Assembly (NCBI RefSeq): GCF_006829085.1
Contig: NZ_BJTC01000002.1
Coordinates: 62,001 to 126,000, forward strand
DNA length: 64,000 nt
Direction of reading: 5' to 3'
From: Chryseobacterium sp. ON_d1
GTDB taxonomy: Bacteria; Bacteroidota; Bacteroidia; Flavobacteriales; Weeksellaceae
Part shown: positions 1-9,608 of the stretch, in pieces
How positions within the stretch are numbered: position 1 is the first letter of the stretch
Layout of the letters: each line of letters begins with the position of its first letter
Program-made: the position numbers and the translations under genes
Notes under the pieces: model-generated
Told to the model about the DNA's origin: nothing
Database searches by the model: none
What the model saw: only the letters and a program-made list of their open reading frames with translations

Positions 1-1707
1 TTGCTGACATCACCAGTGCATGCTCAGCAAACATTGTGGGGAAGTCAGCAGGAAAAAGAGGGTATATACAGTATTCAGGACAGTGTGATGATCCGTACAG
101 GAGATGGAGCAGAAATTTCCGCAATGGTAGTGCGAAAAAAAAATGACAATATTCCACGACCTGTAATATTGCAGTTTACAATCTATGTAAGAGATCAGGG
201 ACGGGATATACAGTCGCTTAAGGAAGCTGCAGATAAAGGATATGTAGGAGTTATGGCTTATACAAGAGGGAAGCGCTTCAGCAAATCTGAGATTTATCCG
301 TACGAAACCGATGGAAATGATGCCTATGATGTTATTGACTGGATCAGCAGACAGCCATGGTGTAATGGTAAAATAGGAATGTATGGAGGAAGCTACAATG
401 GCTTCACGCAATGGGCAGCCGCTAAAAAGCTGCATCCTGCGTTGAAAACGATTGTTCCTTATGTTGCCAATCGCCCGGGGATGGGGCTCCCTATGGAAAA
501 TAATATCTTTATCAATCCCAATTACGAATGGTCCTTTTATATAGGCAACAATAAATATCTGGATAACAAGACAGGTGATGACCGGAAAAGATTCCGGAAT
601 ATGATGTTCAAATGGTGGGAAGCTGGAGCAGCCTATCATAAGATGGATAGTATTGATGGTACACCGAACCGCCTTTTTCAGCGTTGGATCAGCCATCCCG
701 ATTTTGATTCTTACTGGCAGAATATGGCTCCCTATAAAGAGGATTTTGCCAGGATTAATATTCCTGTGCTGGCATTTGACGGCTATTATAATGATTCTCA
801 GAATTCGGGAATTTACTATCTGCGCGAGCTCAATAAATACAGTCCCAAGACACCGGCTTATCTGGTAATTGGTCCTTACGGACATTTCGGAACACAAATG
901 GGAGGACAGGAGACCATTAACGGATATACAGTCAGTAAAAAGGCTTTATTTCCGATCAAGGAATATACCTACCAATGGCTGAATTACATACTGAAAGGAG
1001 CTGAAAAACCAGCTTTTTTGAAAGATAAAATAAACTATCAGGTTATGGGAACAGATGAATGGCGAAGTGCTTCTTCACTGGAGGCTATGCACAACCGCTA
1101 TTTGAAATTCTATCTAAGCTCAGCTAAAGTGAGTGATGAAGGATACCTGCTAAGTCAAAATAAACCTGAATCCAGTACATATTTAGTTCAGAAAGTAGAT
1201 TTTGCAGACCGTACTGTCAGCAATAATGATTATTATCCGGACCCTATCATTCGGGAAAGTGTATCCGGTAACGGTTATATTTTCATAAGTGAACCCCTGA
1301 AGGCTATGCTGGTAAACGAATCATTCCTGGGAAATATCAGACTGAGTATTAATAAAAAAGACGTAGATCTTGGAGTAACCCTTTACGAACTCACCCCGGA
1401 AGGTAAATATTTTCATCTTTCGTACTACATCGGCCGCGCAAGCTATGCCAAAGACAATACTAAAAGACAATTATTGACCCCTGGTAAAAAAGAGATGATC
1501 ACTTTTGAAAATACTCATCTGATCAGCAAACAATTGCAGAAGGGAAGCCGGCTGGTAGTTGTACTCAATGTCAATAAAAATCCTTTTTCAGAACTGAATT
1601 ATGGAAGTGGAAAAACAGTAACTGCCGAAACCATTGCCGATGCAAAAGAACCGTTGGTTATTCATTGGTTTAATGACAGTTTTATTGAGATTCCTGTTTT
1701 ACAATGA
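1..1707 (+). CDS. CocE/NonD (X-Pro dipeptidyl-peptidase S15) family hydrolase, 5' end cut
   Basis: The frame is open from base 1, and its first ten residues (LLTSPVHAQQ) look like the end of a signal peptide with a cleavage site after HA, so the true start lies upstream of the window. An alpha/beta hydrolase core carries the nucleophile elbow GGSYNG (Ser131 counted from base 1), GPYGH (His295) and a C-terminal jelly-roll-like segment typical of PepX_C. The family cleaves acyl, ester or N-terminal X-Pro bonds; the substrate cannot be told from sequence, and export to the periplasm is inferred. Relatives usually have Asp four residues into the GYYD motif; here it reads GYYND, so the acid could be Asp265. 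Family assignment is firm, substrate unknown. Confidence 0.85.
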   Translation: MLTSPVHAQQTLWGSQQEKEGIYSIQDSVMIRTGDGAEISAMVVRKKNDNIPRPVILQFTIYVRDQGRDIQSLKEAADKGYVGVMAYTRGKRFSKSEIYPYETDGNDAYDVIDWISRQPWCNGKIGMYGGSYNGFTQWAAAKKLHPALKTIVPYVANRPGMGLPMENNIFINPNYEWSFYIGNNKYLDNKTGDDRKRFRNMMFKWWEAGAAYHKMDSIDGTPNRLFQRWISHPDFDSYWQNMAPYKEDFARINIPVLAFDGYYNDSQNSGIYYLRELNKYSPKTPAYLVIGPYGHFGTQMGGQETINGYTVSKKALFPIKEYTYQWLNYILKGAEKPAFLKDKINYQVMGTDEWRSASSLEAMHNRYLKFYLSSAKVSDEGYLLSQNKPESSTYLVQKVDFADRTVSNNDYYPDPIIRESVSGNGYIFISEPLKAMLVNESFLGNIRLSINKKDVDLGVTLYELTPEGKYFHLSYYIGRASYAKDNTKRQLLTPGKKEMITFENTHLISKQLQKGSRLVVVLNVNKNPFSELNYGSGKTVTAETIADAKEPLVIHWFNDSFIEIPVLQ

Positions 1708-1748
1708 CAAAGATAAGTTTTCGGTAATATTGAGTTTGTCTCAACGAA

Positions 1749-2714
1749 TTATACAACACTTTCACTTGCCATATTCTGCAGTTCTTCTATAAATTCCTTA
1801 AGGCTTGTTTTGGGAGGAATATTAAGCTTCTTCCGGATTCTGTACTTTCTGCTATCAACAGCTCTTATAGAACTTTTGGTATACATAGAGATTTTTTGTC
1901 CATCCAATCCCAGTTTGATCAATGCGCAAAAATGCAGTTCAGAATCGATAAGAGAAGGACATATAGCTAATAATTCAGATCTGAAGTGAGGAAATAGCGC
2001 ATCAAATTTGTCCATAAATAAGGGGGAATTGTCTTTGGCCAAATTATAAACACCGTGAAAATCATCTTCCTTAATTGCAATATTACTTATCTGATTATTA
2101 AGTTTTTTATTTGCTTTCGTAAGCATTTTAAGATCGGCGTACATATCCTGTCTGCTTTCTTTTAAACTTGAAATCAGAATATCTTTTTGAGAAATAAAAA
2201 GCATATCTATAAAAAAAATGGCCAGTAAAAAGAAAAAATTAATGAGCTTCAGAAGCTTAAAATCATAATAGTTTTTTAAAAAACGGCTTGTTATTATAAA
2301 CCCACAGTCACAGAAAAGACAGACCGAAAAATTAATACATATTATAAAAGATATAAAGAATATCAGTAAGAAATCCTTCTTTAAGTTAAAGAACAGAGGA
2401 ATAGTGAATAATAAACACAGATAAAAGTATTCTACTCCGGCACGTTTATACGTATAAAGAAAAAGGAAACTTGTTGTGAATGTTAATAAAAGAAAAGAAA
2501 CTAAGGTCATTGATTTCAGATGCTTTATAAATAATACCGTGATTTTTTCCACACTTATTATCAGAAGATAAAGCAAACTGAGAAAAATTAAAAATATTGA
2601 TATGACAATATCTTTAAAATATAAAAGGATAAAAATTGAATAAAACATAAATAAGCTAAAAAGAAACAATAGATATCTTTTTACAAATTTTAAATAGTAA
2701 TCTTCTAAATTCAT
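1749..2714 (-). CDS. Membrane-anchored regulator with C-terminal LuxR-like helix-turn-helix
   Basis: I start at MNLEDYY; an upstream in-frame ATG at 2765 would add 17 residues. The first ~190 residues hold about six very hydrophobic segments. A short coiled-coil-like linker (KESRQDMYADLKMLTKANKKLNNQ) follows. The last ~60 residues (ALIKLGLDGQKISMY, then SIRAVDSRKYRIRKKL) resemble the LuxR/GerE-type DNA-binding helices found in flavobacterial membrane regulators of this layout. No receiver, kinase or TPR domain is recognisable, so the signal is unknown. It converges on the hydrolase gene with only 41 bases between them. Regulation of neighbouring genes is inference; the fold call for the C-terminus is moderately safe. 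Confidence 0.6.
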   Translation of the reverse strand: MNLEDYYLKFVKRYLLFLFSLFMFYSIFILLYFKDIVISIFLIFLSLLYLLIISVEKITVLFIKHLKSMTLVSFLLLTFTTSFLFLYTYKRAGVEYFYLCLLFTIPLFFNLKKDFLLIFFISFIICINFSVCLFCDCGFIITSRFLKNYYDFKLLKLINFFFLLAIFFIDMLFISQKDILISSLKESRQDMYADLKMLTKANKKLNNQISNIAIKEDDFHGVYNLAKDNSPLFMDKFDALFPHFRSELLAICPSLIDSELHFCALIKLGLDGQKISMYTKSSIRAVDSRKYRIRKKLNIPPKTSLKEFIEELQNMASESVV

Positions 2715-3542
2715 TGCAGCAGAAATGTTTTCAAAAAAATGATAAATCAAAAAGGTTATTGGCAAGTGATTAAATATCGGATGATCAAATACAATGTTGT
2801 TGAATCAATGCATTTAATCCATAAGTAAATCCTTCTGTTAGCCGTAGGATATGGCTTTATTTCGCGCAAAAATATAAGTTAATATTTAAATTCGTTTATA
2901 AATAATTCACATGTTTAAGACAATTATTAAATACGTTTTAATCAGAATATCAAAAATTGAATGGATGCAAATGATTAAATCAGAAATAAGGTTTTATGAT
3001 TATCCTAAGTTTTAAATATTTGACAGATGGTAGAAAAATTATATGGAAAATTCCTGTTTCCATCAGGGTTTTAAAGCCCTGCCGGTGGGTTTGTCATTTT
3101 GACTGTTTTTTTTGATAGAAAATTTAATTACTATTCAAGATGTATAGTTTTTTATTCATCTTACCAATTTAATACAGCTTATAATTTTCTTTAATTTTTA
3201 AAGAAATAAAGGAGATCTAAAGATCTGTATTTTCAAGTTAAAAAGCAACATATTCCTGTTGTAATTCATTCAAAAAACACTTTTTTTCCTGTGAGCGTAT
3301 CTATACGTAAGCAATTATTGCGGATTACAAATCTGCCTTTCTATTTTTGGACAACCAATGAACATTATTAAAACTGATTGACAACATCAGCTTCTTTATT
3401 CAGAGAGCAATAAGTTAATTTTTAAGCTTACAGAAAAAAGTGGATGTTAATAACAATTTTAATCAGTATAAACAGAGTAAGATCTTTTATTCTGTCCAGT
3501 ATTTAATAACTATTAACTGTCTAACTAAATAGATATATTTTT
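2715..3542. other. Long AT-rich intergenic region with the M4 protease promoter side
   Basis: No convincing ORF on either strand. It separates the divergent membrane regulator and the M4 protease. A short imperfect hairpin built on CAGGG/CCCTG lies near 3060-3090 without a T-run. The bases just before the protease ATG contain TATATTTT, a near match to TAnnTTTG. I see no recognisable RNA family. Confidence 0.4.
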
Positions 3543-6275
3543 ATGAAAAACAAACTAACTTTCGCAATTTTTATACCGCTTTTGGTAAGTGGTATTTCAA
3601 TCAACGCTCAAAGATTCATTGAGCAAAAAATTACCAATGATGATGGCAGGTCAATCTTTGTTACATTTAACAAAGGAACAGATGCCAAAAATCTGGCGTT
3701 ATCTGATCAGGGAAAATTCTTTTCAGAAATTTTAAATCTTCCTGCGGGATCTAAGTTGGTGAAAACTGAATCTGCAAAATTATTCAGTGACTTTTCTGAT
3801 GAAAAGTATCAGCTTTATCATGATGGGATCAAAGTGGAGTTTGCCAATTATGTACTGCATTATATAAAAGGTAATCTTGTAAGTATGAATGGGGAAGTGT
3901 ATGATACAAATGATACAAACATCCACCCGGACCTTTCAGAAGCTGCAGCGCTTAAGATTGCCACAAAGTATGTAGGGGCAAAAGTTTTGATGAATACTAC
4001 AGAACATGGAAAAGAACTGGGGTATCAGCCTAAAGGGGAACTGGTTTTACTTCCTGTAAAATCTTCCAACGGAAAATTCAGACTTTTGCTGTCTTATAAA
4101 TTTGATATTTTCTCAGCAGAACCTTTTTTAAGATCTCATGTCTATGTAGATGCCAAATCAGGTGCTGTTCTGCTTAATGATCTGATTATGAAGCATGCCG
4201 GAGACAATGCACACGGGATAACATTGGGTAAAAAGGCTTTTATAGGGGCTGAAAATCAGGCGCAAAAAAGCTTTATGCCTTTTGTTTCTGGAAGTGCCCA
4301 AACGCTTTACAGTGGAACAAAGACTATTGAAACGACCCTTGTAAATGGAAAATATGTGCTGAAAGATGCTACCAGAGGAGGAGGAGTTAATACCTATACC
4401 AACAATAACGGAAGTGAAAACAATCTTGTGAAAAACAATATTACGGATGCGGATAATAACTGGAGCAATGAAATCGGACTGGATGTGCATTGGGGGGTAG
4501 AAAAAACATATGACTATTTCAAAGATACATTCAACAGAAACAGTTATGATAATCAGGGTGCGGTACTTAATAGCTATGTTCATGCCGGAAATTCATTCGA
4601 AAATGCCTTTTGGTCCGGAAGTGAAATGGTATATGGTGATGGTGGAAGTACCTTCAAACCGCTTGGAGCATTTGATGTGACTGCACACGAACTGGGACAT
4701 GCAGTATGCCAGTCAACAGCTAACCTGGCATACCAAAAAGAATCAGGGGCTCTTAACGAAGGTCTTTCTGATATTTGGGGAGCGGTAGTGGAAAATGCTT
4801 ATGCGCCCGAAAAACAAAACTTTTTGATGGGAGAAGATATTGTAAAGGTATCTCCTAACTATCTGAGATCAATGAGTAATCCAAATTCAGGGTTATCCAA
4901 ACAGCCGGATACTTATAAAGGAACTTATTGGAAAGACGCAAGCAGCAACTGTTCCCCTAATGATAACAATGATTATTGCGGAGTTCACACGAATAGTGGT
5001 GTAATCAACTATTGGTTCTATCTGGTAGTAAAAGGAGGATCCGGAACGAATGATATTGGAAACAGTTTTAATGTGAGCGGAATAGGGTTTGAAAAGGCCG
5101 CTAAAATCGTATACCGCCTGGAAACTTCTTATCTGACCTCTAACTCTACGTACAATAATACTTTGACATATGGTATTCAGGCAGCAAAAGATCTTTTTGG
5201 AGCAGACTCAGCTGAACATCAGGCTGTTCAAAATGCATTTTATGCAGTAGGTCTGGGGCAGGCATATTCTGGCGGTGGAAATTCCACTGATAATCAGGCT
5301 CCTACTGCTCCTCAATTGTCTGCATCTTCCACTACACAAAACGCTACTGTATTATCATGGAGTGGGGCTGCGGATAATGTTGCAGTAACCGGATATGATG
5401 TGTATAAAGACAATACGCTTTTAAATTCAACCACATCAACTACCTATTCTGTAACAGGATTATCGCCGGCAACATCATATAATTTTACTGTAAAGGCTAA
5501 AGATGCGGCAGGAAATATTTCCCCGGCAAGTAATAGTGTAAACGTAACCACTCTGTCCGGAGGAGGAAATACATCATATTGTACATCATCTTCAAACTCT
5601 GCTTCGGATGAGTCTATCAGTAATGTTAAATTTGCCAATATTAATAAATCATCAACGGGTACATCAGGATATGAAAACTTTACTTCTGTCATCGGCAACG
5701 TAACAAAAGGGAAAACATATCCTATAACGGTGACGCCATATTGGCCAACCTATACGTATGGAGAAGCCTATGCTGTTTATATTGATTATAATGGTGACGG
5801 TGATTTTGCTGATTCGGGTGAATTAGCGTGGTCACAGGCAGCAACGATAGCCTCTTCTGTCTCCGGAAATATAACCATTCCAACGACTTCTACTACCGGA
5901 GATGTAAGAATGAGAGTAATCCTGAAATACAACTCATTACCGGCTTCTTCTTGCGGAACATTTGATTATGGGCAAGTTGAAGATTATACACTAAGAATAG
6001 CTCCGGCTGCAGCTGTTACTTCATTGGTTGATTCTTCATTAGCAGAGAGCAGTAATATAAGTGTGTATCCGAATCCGGCAAAAGACGTTATTAGCATTAA
6101 GTCATCTTCCCGTTCGGAGTTTAAATACCAAATTACGGATGCTTTAGGAAAAGTAGTATTATCCGGAAATACAGAGGCTAAATCTATTAAAATAAGCTCT
6201 TTACTTCCTGGTGCATACATCATTACATTAGATAACGGAGAAAAACAAAGCACTGTAAAAATAATTAAAAACTAA
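3543..6275 (+). CDS. Secreted M4 (thermolysin-like) metalloprotease with FN3, GEVED and type IX sorting domains
   Basis: A signal peptide (MKNKLTFAIFIPLLVSGISINA) is followed by an FTP/PepSY-type propeptide to about residue 230. The M4 catalytic domain has HELGH at 382-386 and the third zinc ligand Glu406 in GALNEGLSD, exactly 20 residues after the second His as in thermolysin; GVHTNSGV probably holds the transition-state His. Then come a fibronectin type III domain (about 585-670), a GEVED domain ending FDYGQVEDYTLRI, and a C-terminal type IX domain starting SVYPNPAKD and ending VKIIKN. The protein should cross the outer membrane by the type IX system, lose its propeptide and degrade extracellular protein. 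910 aa is normal for multidomain relatives. Monocistronic, followed by a strong terminator. Confidence 0.93.
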   Translation: MKNKLTFAIFIPLLVSGISINAQRFIEQKITNDDGRSIFVTFNKGTDAKNLALSDQGKFFSEILNLPAGSKLVKTESAKLFSDFSDEKYQLYHDGIKVEFANYVLHYIKGNLVSMNGEVYDTNDTNIHPDLSEAAALKIATKYVGAKVLMNTTEHGKELGYQPKGELVLLPVKSSNGKFRLLLSYKFDIFSAEPFLRSHVYVDAKSGAVLLNDLIMKHAGDNAHGITLGKKAFIGAENQAQKSFMPFVSGSAQTLYSGTKTIETTLVNGKYVLKDATRGGGVNTYTNNNGSENNLVKNNITDADNNWSNEIGLDVHWGVEKTYDYFKDTFNRNSYDNQGAVLNSYVHAGNSFENAFWSGSEMVYGDGGSTFKPLGAFDVTAHELGHAVCQSTANLAYQKESGALNEGLSDIWGAVVENAYAPEKQNFLMGEDIVKVSPNYLRSMSNPNSGLSKQPDTYKGTYWKDASSNCSPNDNNDYCGVHTNSGVINYWFYLVVKGGSGTNDIGNSFNVSGIGFEKAAKIVYRLETSYLTSNSTYNNTLTYGIQAAKDLFGADSAEHQAVQNAFYAVGLGQAYSGGGNSTDNQAPTAPQLSASSTTQNATVLSWSGAADNVAVTGYDVYKDNTLLNSTTSTTYSVTGLSPATSYNFTVKAKDAAGNISPASNSVNVTTLSGGGNTSYCTSSSNSASDESISNVKFANINKSSTGTSGYENFTSVIGNVTKGKTYPITVTPYWPTYTYGEAYAVYIDYNGDGDFADSGELAWSQAATIASSVSGNITIPTTSTTGDVRMRVILKYNSLPASSCGTFDYGQVEDYTLRIAPAAAVTSLVDSSLAESSNISVYPNPAKDVISIKSSSRSEFKYQITDALGKVVLSGNTEAKSIKISSLLPGAYIITLDNGEKQSTVKIIKN

Positions 6276-6318
6276 TCACATTTTTTTAGCGCTATATTTT
6301 TAGCAATAAAAGCTCATA

Positions 6319-6356
6319 AGCAGTTGTGAAGTCATTACTTCACAACTGCTATTTTT
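6319..6356 (+). terminator. Rho-independent terminator after the M4 protease
   Basis: A perfect 13-base stem (AGCAGTTGTGAAG with CTTCACAACTGCT), 6-base loop, then ATTTTT. It lies 44 bases after the protease stop. The rest of 6276-6642 holds one more hairpin and no ORF. Confidence 0.85.
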
Positions 6357-6452
6357 AAATGATAATTTTTATATGCAAATACCAGATTGTTGGAATATAA
6401 AAAATAATCTGAATTTCCGATAACACTAAACACAAATTCACTATACTATTTT

Positions 6453-6483
6453 AAAGTCTCCCAATTTGATGGAGACTTTTTTT
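6453..6483 (+). terminator. Second terminator-like hairpin
   Basis: AAGTCTCC pairs with GGAGACTT around a 9-base loop and is followed by a run of T. It could back up the previous terminator or end an unseen short transcript. Confidence 0.6.
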
Positions 6484-6642
6484 ATCACTGATATCTGCTG
6501 AATCCGGGTATCTATTCTGCTACAGATATTTCTAAACCGTGCAGCTAAAATGCTTTTTTATTATATAATAAGATTTACCAGAATGAATTCAATTTTTAAT
6601 TCCTATTTTCCTAAATTGCCAGCTGTATAATAGAGGATCAAT

Positions 6643-6960
6643 ATGAATGAAGCAAATAAAAGAAAGATATTTTTTTTATTGAAAACTGTAATTTATACAT
6701 CAGGATTACTAAGTTTGATACTGGTTTCAAAGTTTTGGATCGGATCTGAAGAAAGTTGGAATACTATGGTAAAAAATGAATTTATTCCGGCTCTTATCAC
6801 CAGAACTGTTTTTGGGGGCGTAACAGGATTATTCTTTTTAGGTTTATCTTTTTGGATACATTGCAGGTATCAAAAGAAGAGTGCTTTTTCAAAAGAATTG
6901 TTTGTATTACTGTTATTTTCTTTATGTCTCAATTTAATTGGAATGTTAAGAATTGCCTGA
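6643..6960 (+). CDS. Small membrane protein, function unknown
   Basis: 105 residues with three predicted membrane segments: about 12-30 (LLKTVIYTSGLLSLILVSKF), 50-72 (ITRTVFGGVTGLFFLGLSFW) and 85-103 (LFVLLLFSLCLNLIGMLRI). A short basic loop (HCRYQKKSAF) sits between the last two. I recognise no family motif. It stands alone, with terminators upstream and the POTRA/barrel gene 237 bases downstream on the same strand. Length, codon use and clean hydrophobic pattern suggest a real gene, but its role is not visible. Confidence 0.5.
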   Translation: MNEANKRKIFFLLKTVIYTSGLLSLILVSKFWIGSEESWNTMVKNEFIPALITRTVFGGVTGLFFLGLSFWIHCRYQKKSAFSKELFVLLLFSLCLNLIGMLRIA

Positions 6961-7197
6961 TAAATAATATGAAAGGTTGGGAAATATGCAATATGAAGCT
7001 GTAAGTGAAATATAATTGATAATCAATGTGTTATTAAAGAGATTTGAAAGCCGTATAGCTCCTGGTCCTGATTTTATTATGAAAACTTATCTATGAAAGA
7101 TCAGAATATGCAGCATAAAATTTTCAGATCCTGGTATATTTCGTGCACTGTTGGCTTGCAAATTGATACTACAAAATGTACTGAATTTTGATGACTA

Positions 7198-8997
7198 ATG
7201 ACTAGATCGACTGCAACTTTACTTTTCTTTTTATGTGGCTTTTTCTTTTTAAACGCACAGGAAAAGAAAGATTCACTGTATTACAAAATAGAGAAATTTT
7301 CGGACCAGAGAAAAGTTACCAAATTCCTTCATCGTTTTATATTCCGGAGAGAGCCGGATTCCACTTCTGTTAAATCCAGAACAGAAAAACTCTCACAGGA
7401 AACTTATAATAAAAAATATATCCGAAATATCCGGATTGAAACAATAGACCCTTTCGGATATGGATCCAAAGATAATAAAGAAATATCCCGATGGTATGAT
7501 TGGGTAACGGATCACCTGCATGCTGTTACAAAAGTTTCCACAGTCAGTAATTATTTACTTTTTCAGAAAGGAGAGGAATACAATGCCCAGAAACTTTATG
7601 AATCTGAACGTTTGCTGAGAGCAATGCCTTTTATAAACAGGGTGAATATCAGTGTTTCTGACAGTACTTCGGGAAAGGATTCTGTCGATGTGGTGGTAAA
7701 AGTTCTGGATTCCTGGAGCCTGAAGCCCAGATTAAGCTATTCCGGAAGCAAGCTGGGTTTGGGAGTTACTGAAGAAAATGTACTGGGACTGGGCCATACT
7801 TTTGATTTCCTTTACAGAAATGATTCCAAAGAAAAACAGAATTACGTTTTGGGAAGCTATACTGCCTATAATCTTTTTGGGTCTTATATAAATGCCCAGG
7901 TTTTGGGAGAAAGAGATTTTTTCAGAAATGAAAGAATTAATTTCAATCTCAGAAGAGACTTCTTCTCTCCACTTACCAGGTGGGCAGGTGGTTTTACATT
8001 TGAATACTTTATGCGGCATGTTTTGCTTCCGATAGAAACTGACACCGCTTTTCCGGAAGTTCAGATCAAAGTGTATAATCAGGATTTATGGGGGGGATAC
8101 CAGATTCCCGTTTCTTCTGATCCCAGTGAAAAAGTATCCAGCAATATTGCAATAATAGGAAGGTTTCAGAACTATCAGTACAAGGACAGTCCCGGTATCG
8201 ATCAGTATAAATATTTTAGTTCCTATAACAGTTTTCTGATGTCTATAGGGTTTATTCAGAGAAACTTTTCAGTTCAGAAGAATATTTTCCAGTATGATTT
8301 GCCGGAAGACGTTGCCTACGGTAACTCGGTCAATATTATTGCAGGAGGTTTATCAAGAAATAAAGAAGTGAATCCATACGTTGGGATTTCTGCATCTTAC
8401 GGCCGTTTTACTAAGATGGGATACTTCACAGTAAAAGCTCAGTTTGGAAGGTTTTTTAATGAAGACAGCCAGAACAGGGAGTCTTTCCGCTTTGACGGAA
8501 CTTATTTTACAAATCTTATGGATTGGAAATTCGCCAAAGCCAGACATTTCTTTTCCCCAACGTTAGCACTGGGAAACCCACAGCATAATTACTCTTATAA
8601 AGATAGGATAAACCTTTCATCCCCGGACGAATTTCCGGTTTACAGTTCAGATTATATCGGAACTAAAAAGCTTGTTCTAAGATATCAGCTTCAATTATTT
8701 ATTAATAAAACCTGGAAGAATTTCCATTTCAGCCCTTATCTGACAACCGCTGTCGGATGGTTGGGAATGCCTGATGATAAATTATTTAAAACAAAGACCA
8801 ACACAAAAATCGGAATCGGTGTTTTAATCAATAATCCCTATCTGGTGTTCAACAGGATTCAGATTTCTTTCATGTATTATCCTAGCGTTCCTTTTGATAA
8901 TAATTCAGTCTTTGATTTTAACAGTAACCGGAATAACCTGTTACCGATGAACAGTTTTGCAACGGATATTCCGCATTTTGTGAATTTTGGAAATTAA
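7198..8997 (+). CDS. POTRA-domain outer-membrane beta-barrel protein (BamA/TamA-like)
   Basis: A signal peptide (MTRSTATLLFFLCGFFFLNA, then QEKK) is followed by a basic, low-complexity stretch. About residues 75-170 look like a POTRA fold: YIRNIRIETIDPFG, then GEEYNAQKLYESERLLRAMPF and VDVVVKVLDSWSL. The remainder is rich in alternating aromatic beta-strands (PRLSYSGSKLGLGVTEEN, LGLGHTFDFLYRN and so on) and ends in VNFGN, as expected for a barrel inserted by BAM. Members of this superfamily insert or export outer-membrane proteins or lipids. At 599 aa with a single POTRA it is smaller than BamA, so it is probably an accessory Omp85-like protein. An earlier ATG at 7192 runs into a stop at once, which supports the start chosen. 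Confidence 0.65.
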   Translation: MTRSTATLLFFLCGFFFLNAQEKKDSLYYKIEKFSDQRKVTKFLHRFIFRREPDSTSVKSRTEKLSQETYNKKYIRNIRIETIDPFGYGSKDNKEISRWYDWVTDHLHAVTKVSTVSNYLLFQKGEEYNAQKLYESERLLRAMPFINRVNISVSDSTSGKDSVDVVVKVLDSWSLKPRLSYSGSKLGLGVTEENVLGLGHTFDFLYRNDSKEKQNYVLGSYTAYNLFGSYINAQVLGERDFFRNERINFNLRRDFFSPLTRWAGGFTFEYFMRHVLLPIETDTAFPEVQIKVYNQDLWGGYQIPVSSDPSEKVSSNIAIIGRFQNYQYKDSPGIDQYKYFSSYNSFLMSIGFIQRNFSVQKNIFQYDLPEDVAYGNSVNIIAGGLSRNKEVNPYVGISASYGRFTKMGYFTVKAQFGRFFNEDSQNRESFRFDGTYFTNLMDWKFAKARHFFSPTLALGNPQHNYSYKDRINLSSPDEFPVYSSDYIGTKKLVLRYQLQLFINKTWKNFHFSPYLTTAVGWLGMPDDKLFKTKTNTKIGIGVLINNPYLVFNRIQISFMYYPSVPFDNNSVFDFNSNRNNLLPMNSFATDIPHFVNFGN

Positions 8998-9047
8998 TGA
9001 TATCAGATTAAACGGATCAAAAACTTTTTCTTCTGTAAATAAAAAAC

Positions 9048-9071
9048 CTTCCTTACCCAAAGGCAGGGAAG
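9048..9071. terminator. Shared hairpin between convergent genes
   Basis: CTTCCTTACC and GGCAGGGAAG form an imperfect stem around CAAA, flanked by A-run and T-rich sequence. It lies between the converging barrel gene and ohr and could end both transcripts. Confidence 0.5.
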
Positions 9072-9107
9072 ATTTTCAATCAGAATGTTATTATAATATT
9101 CTGAACA

Positions 9108-9566
9108 TTACACCACCACATCAATCTTCACATTGATATTACCCCGCGTCGCTTTTGAATAAGGACATGTTGCATGGGCAGTTTCCACTACTTTTCTGGC
9201 TTCATCTATCGGCAGACCAGGTAAAACAATCTGCAAATGTGCCTGCAGAAAAAATCCGTCATCATGGGTTGCCAGATCTATTGTGGCATTGACAGACAGA
9301 TCTGAAGGAAGATTGACTCCCAGTTTAACAGCTCCCAAATGCATAGCTCCGATAAAACATGCTGACCATCCGGCTGCTAGTAACTGTTCCGGATTGGTTC
9401 CGTTTCCCTTTGAACCTGGAGAAGTCAGTTCAATATCCAGTTTGTCATCACTGCTTTTTGCCTGTCCGTTGCGGCCTCCTGTTACAATAACATTACCGGA
9501 GTATAAAACTTTGCTGATGTTCACTACGGTTGTATTTTCTACTTCCTGAATGGTATTTAATTCCAT
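9108..9566 (-). CDS. ohr: Organic hydroperoxide resistance protein (Ohr, OsmC superfamily)
   Basis: 152 residues, the usual Ohr size. The peroxidatic Cys70 lies in AAGWSACFIGA and the resolving Cys134 in HATCPYSKATRGNI. Glu60, in the NPEQLLAAG motif, matches the Glu of the Ohr Arg-Glu pair. Ohr is a cytosolic thiol peroxidase that reduces organic and fatty-acid hydroperoxides using lipoylated partners. It follows the epoxide hydrolase gene on the same strand after 42 bases, so the two may be co-transcribed, which would fit detoxification of oxidised lipids. No OhrR-type gene sits directly beside it. Confidence 0.92.
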   Translation of the reverse strand: MELNTIQEVENTTVVNISKVLYSGNVIVTGGRNGQAKSSDDKLDIELTSPGSKGNGTNPEQLLAAGWSACFIGAMHLGAVKLGVNLPSDLSVNATIDLATHDDGFFLQAHLQIVLPGLPIDEARKVVETAHATCPYSKATRGNINVKIDVVV

Positions 9567-9608
9567 ATTTTTATTATTTAGATTGAATGATATTTATTGA
9601 TACTTTTA

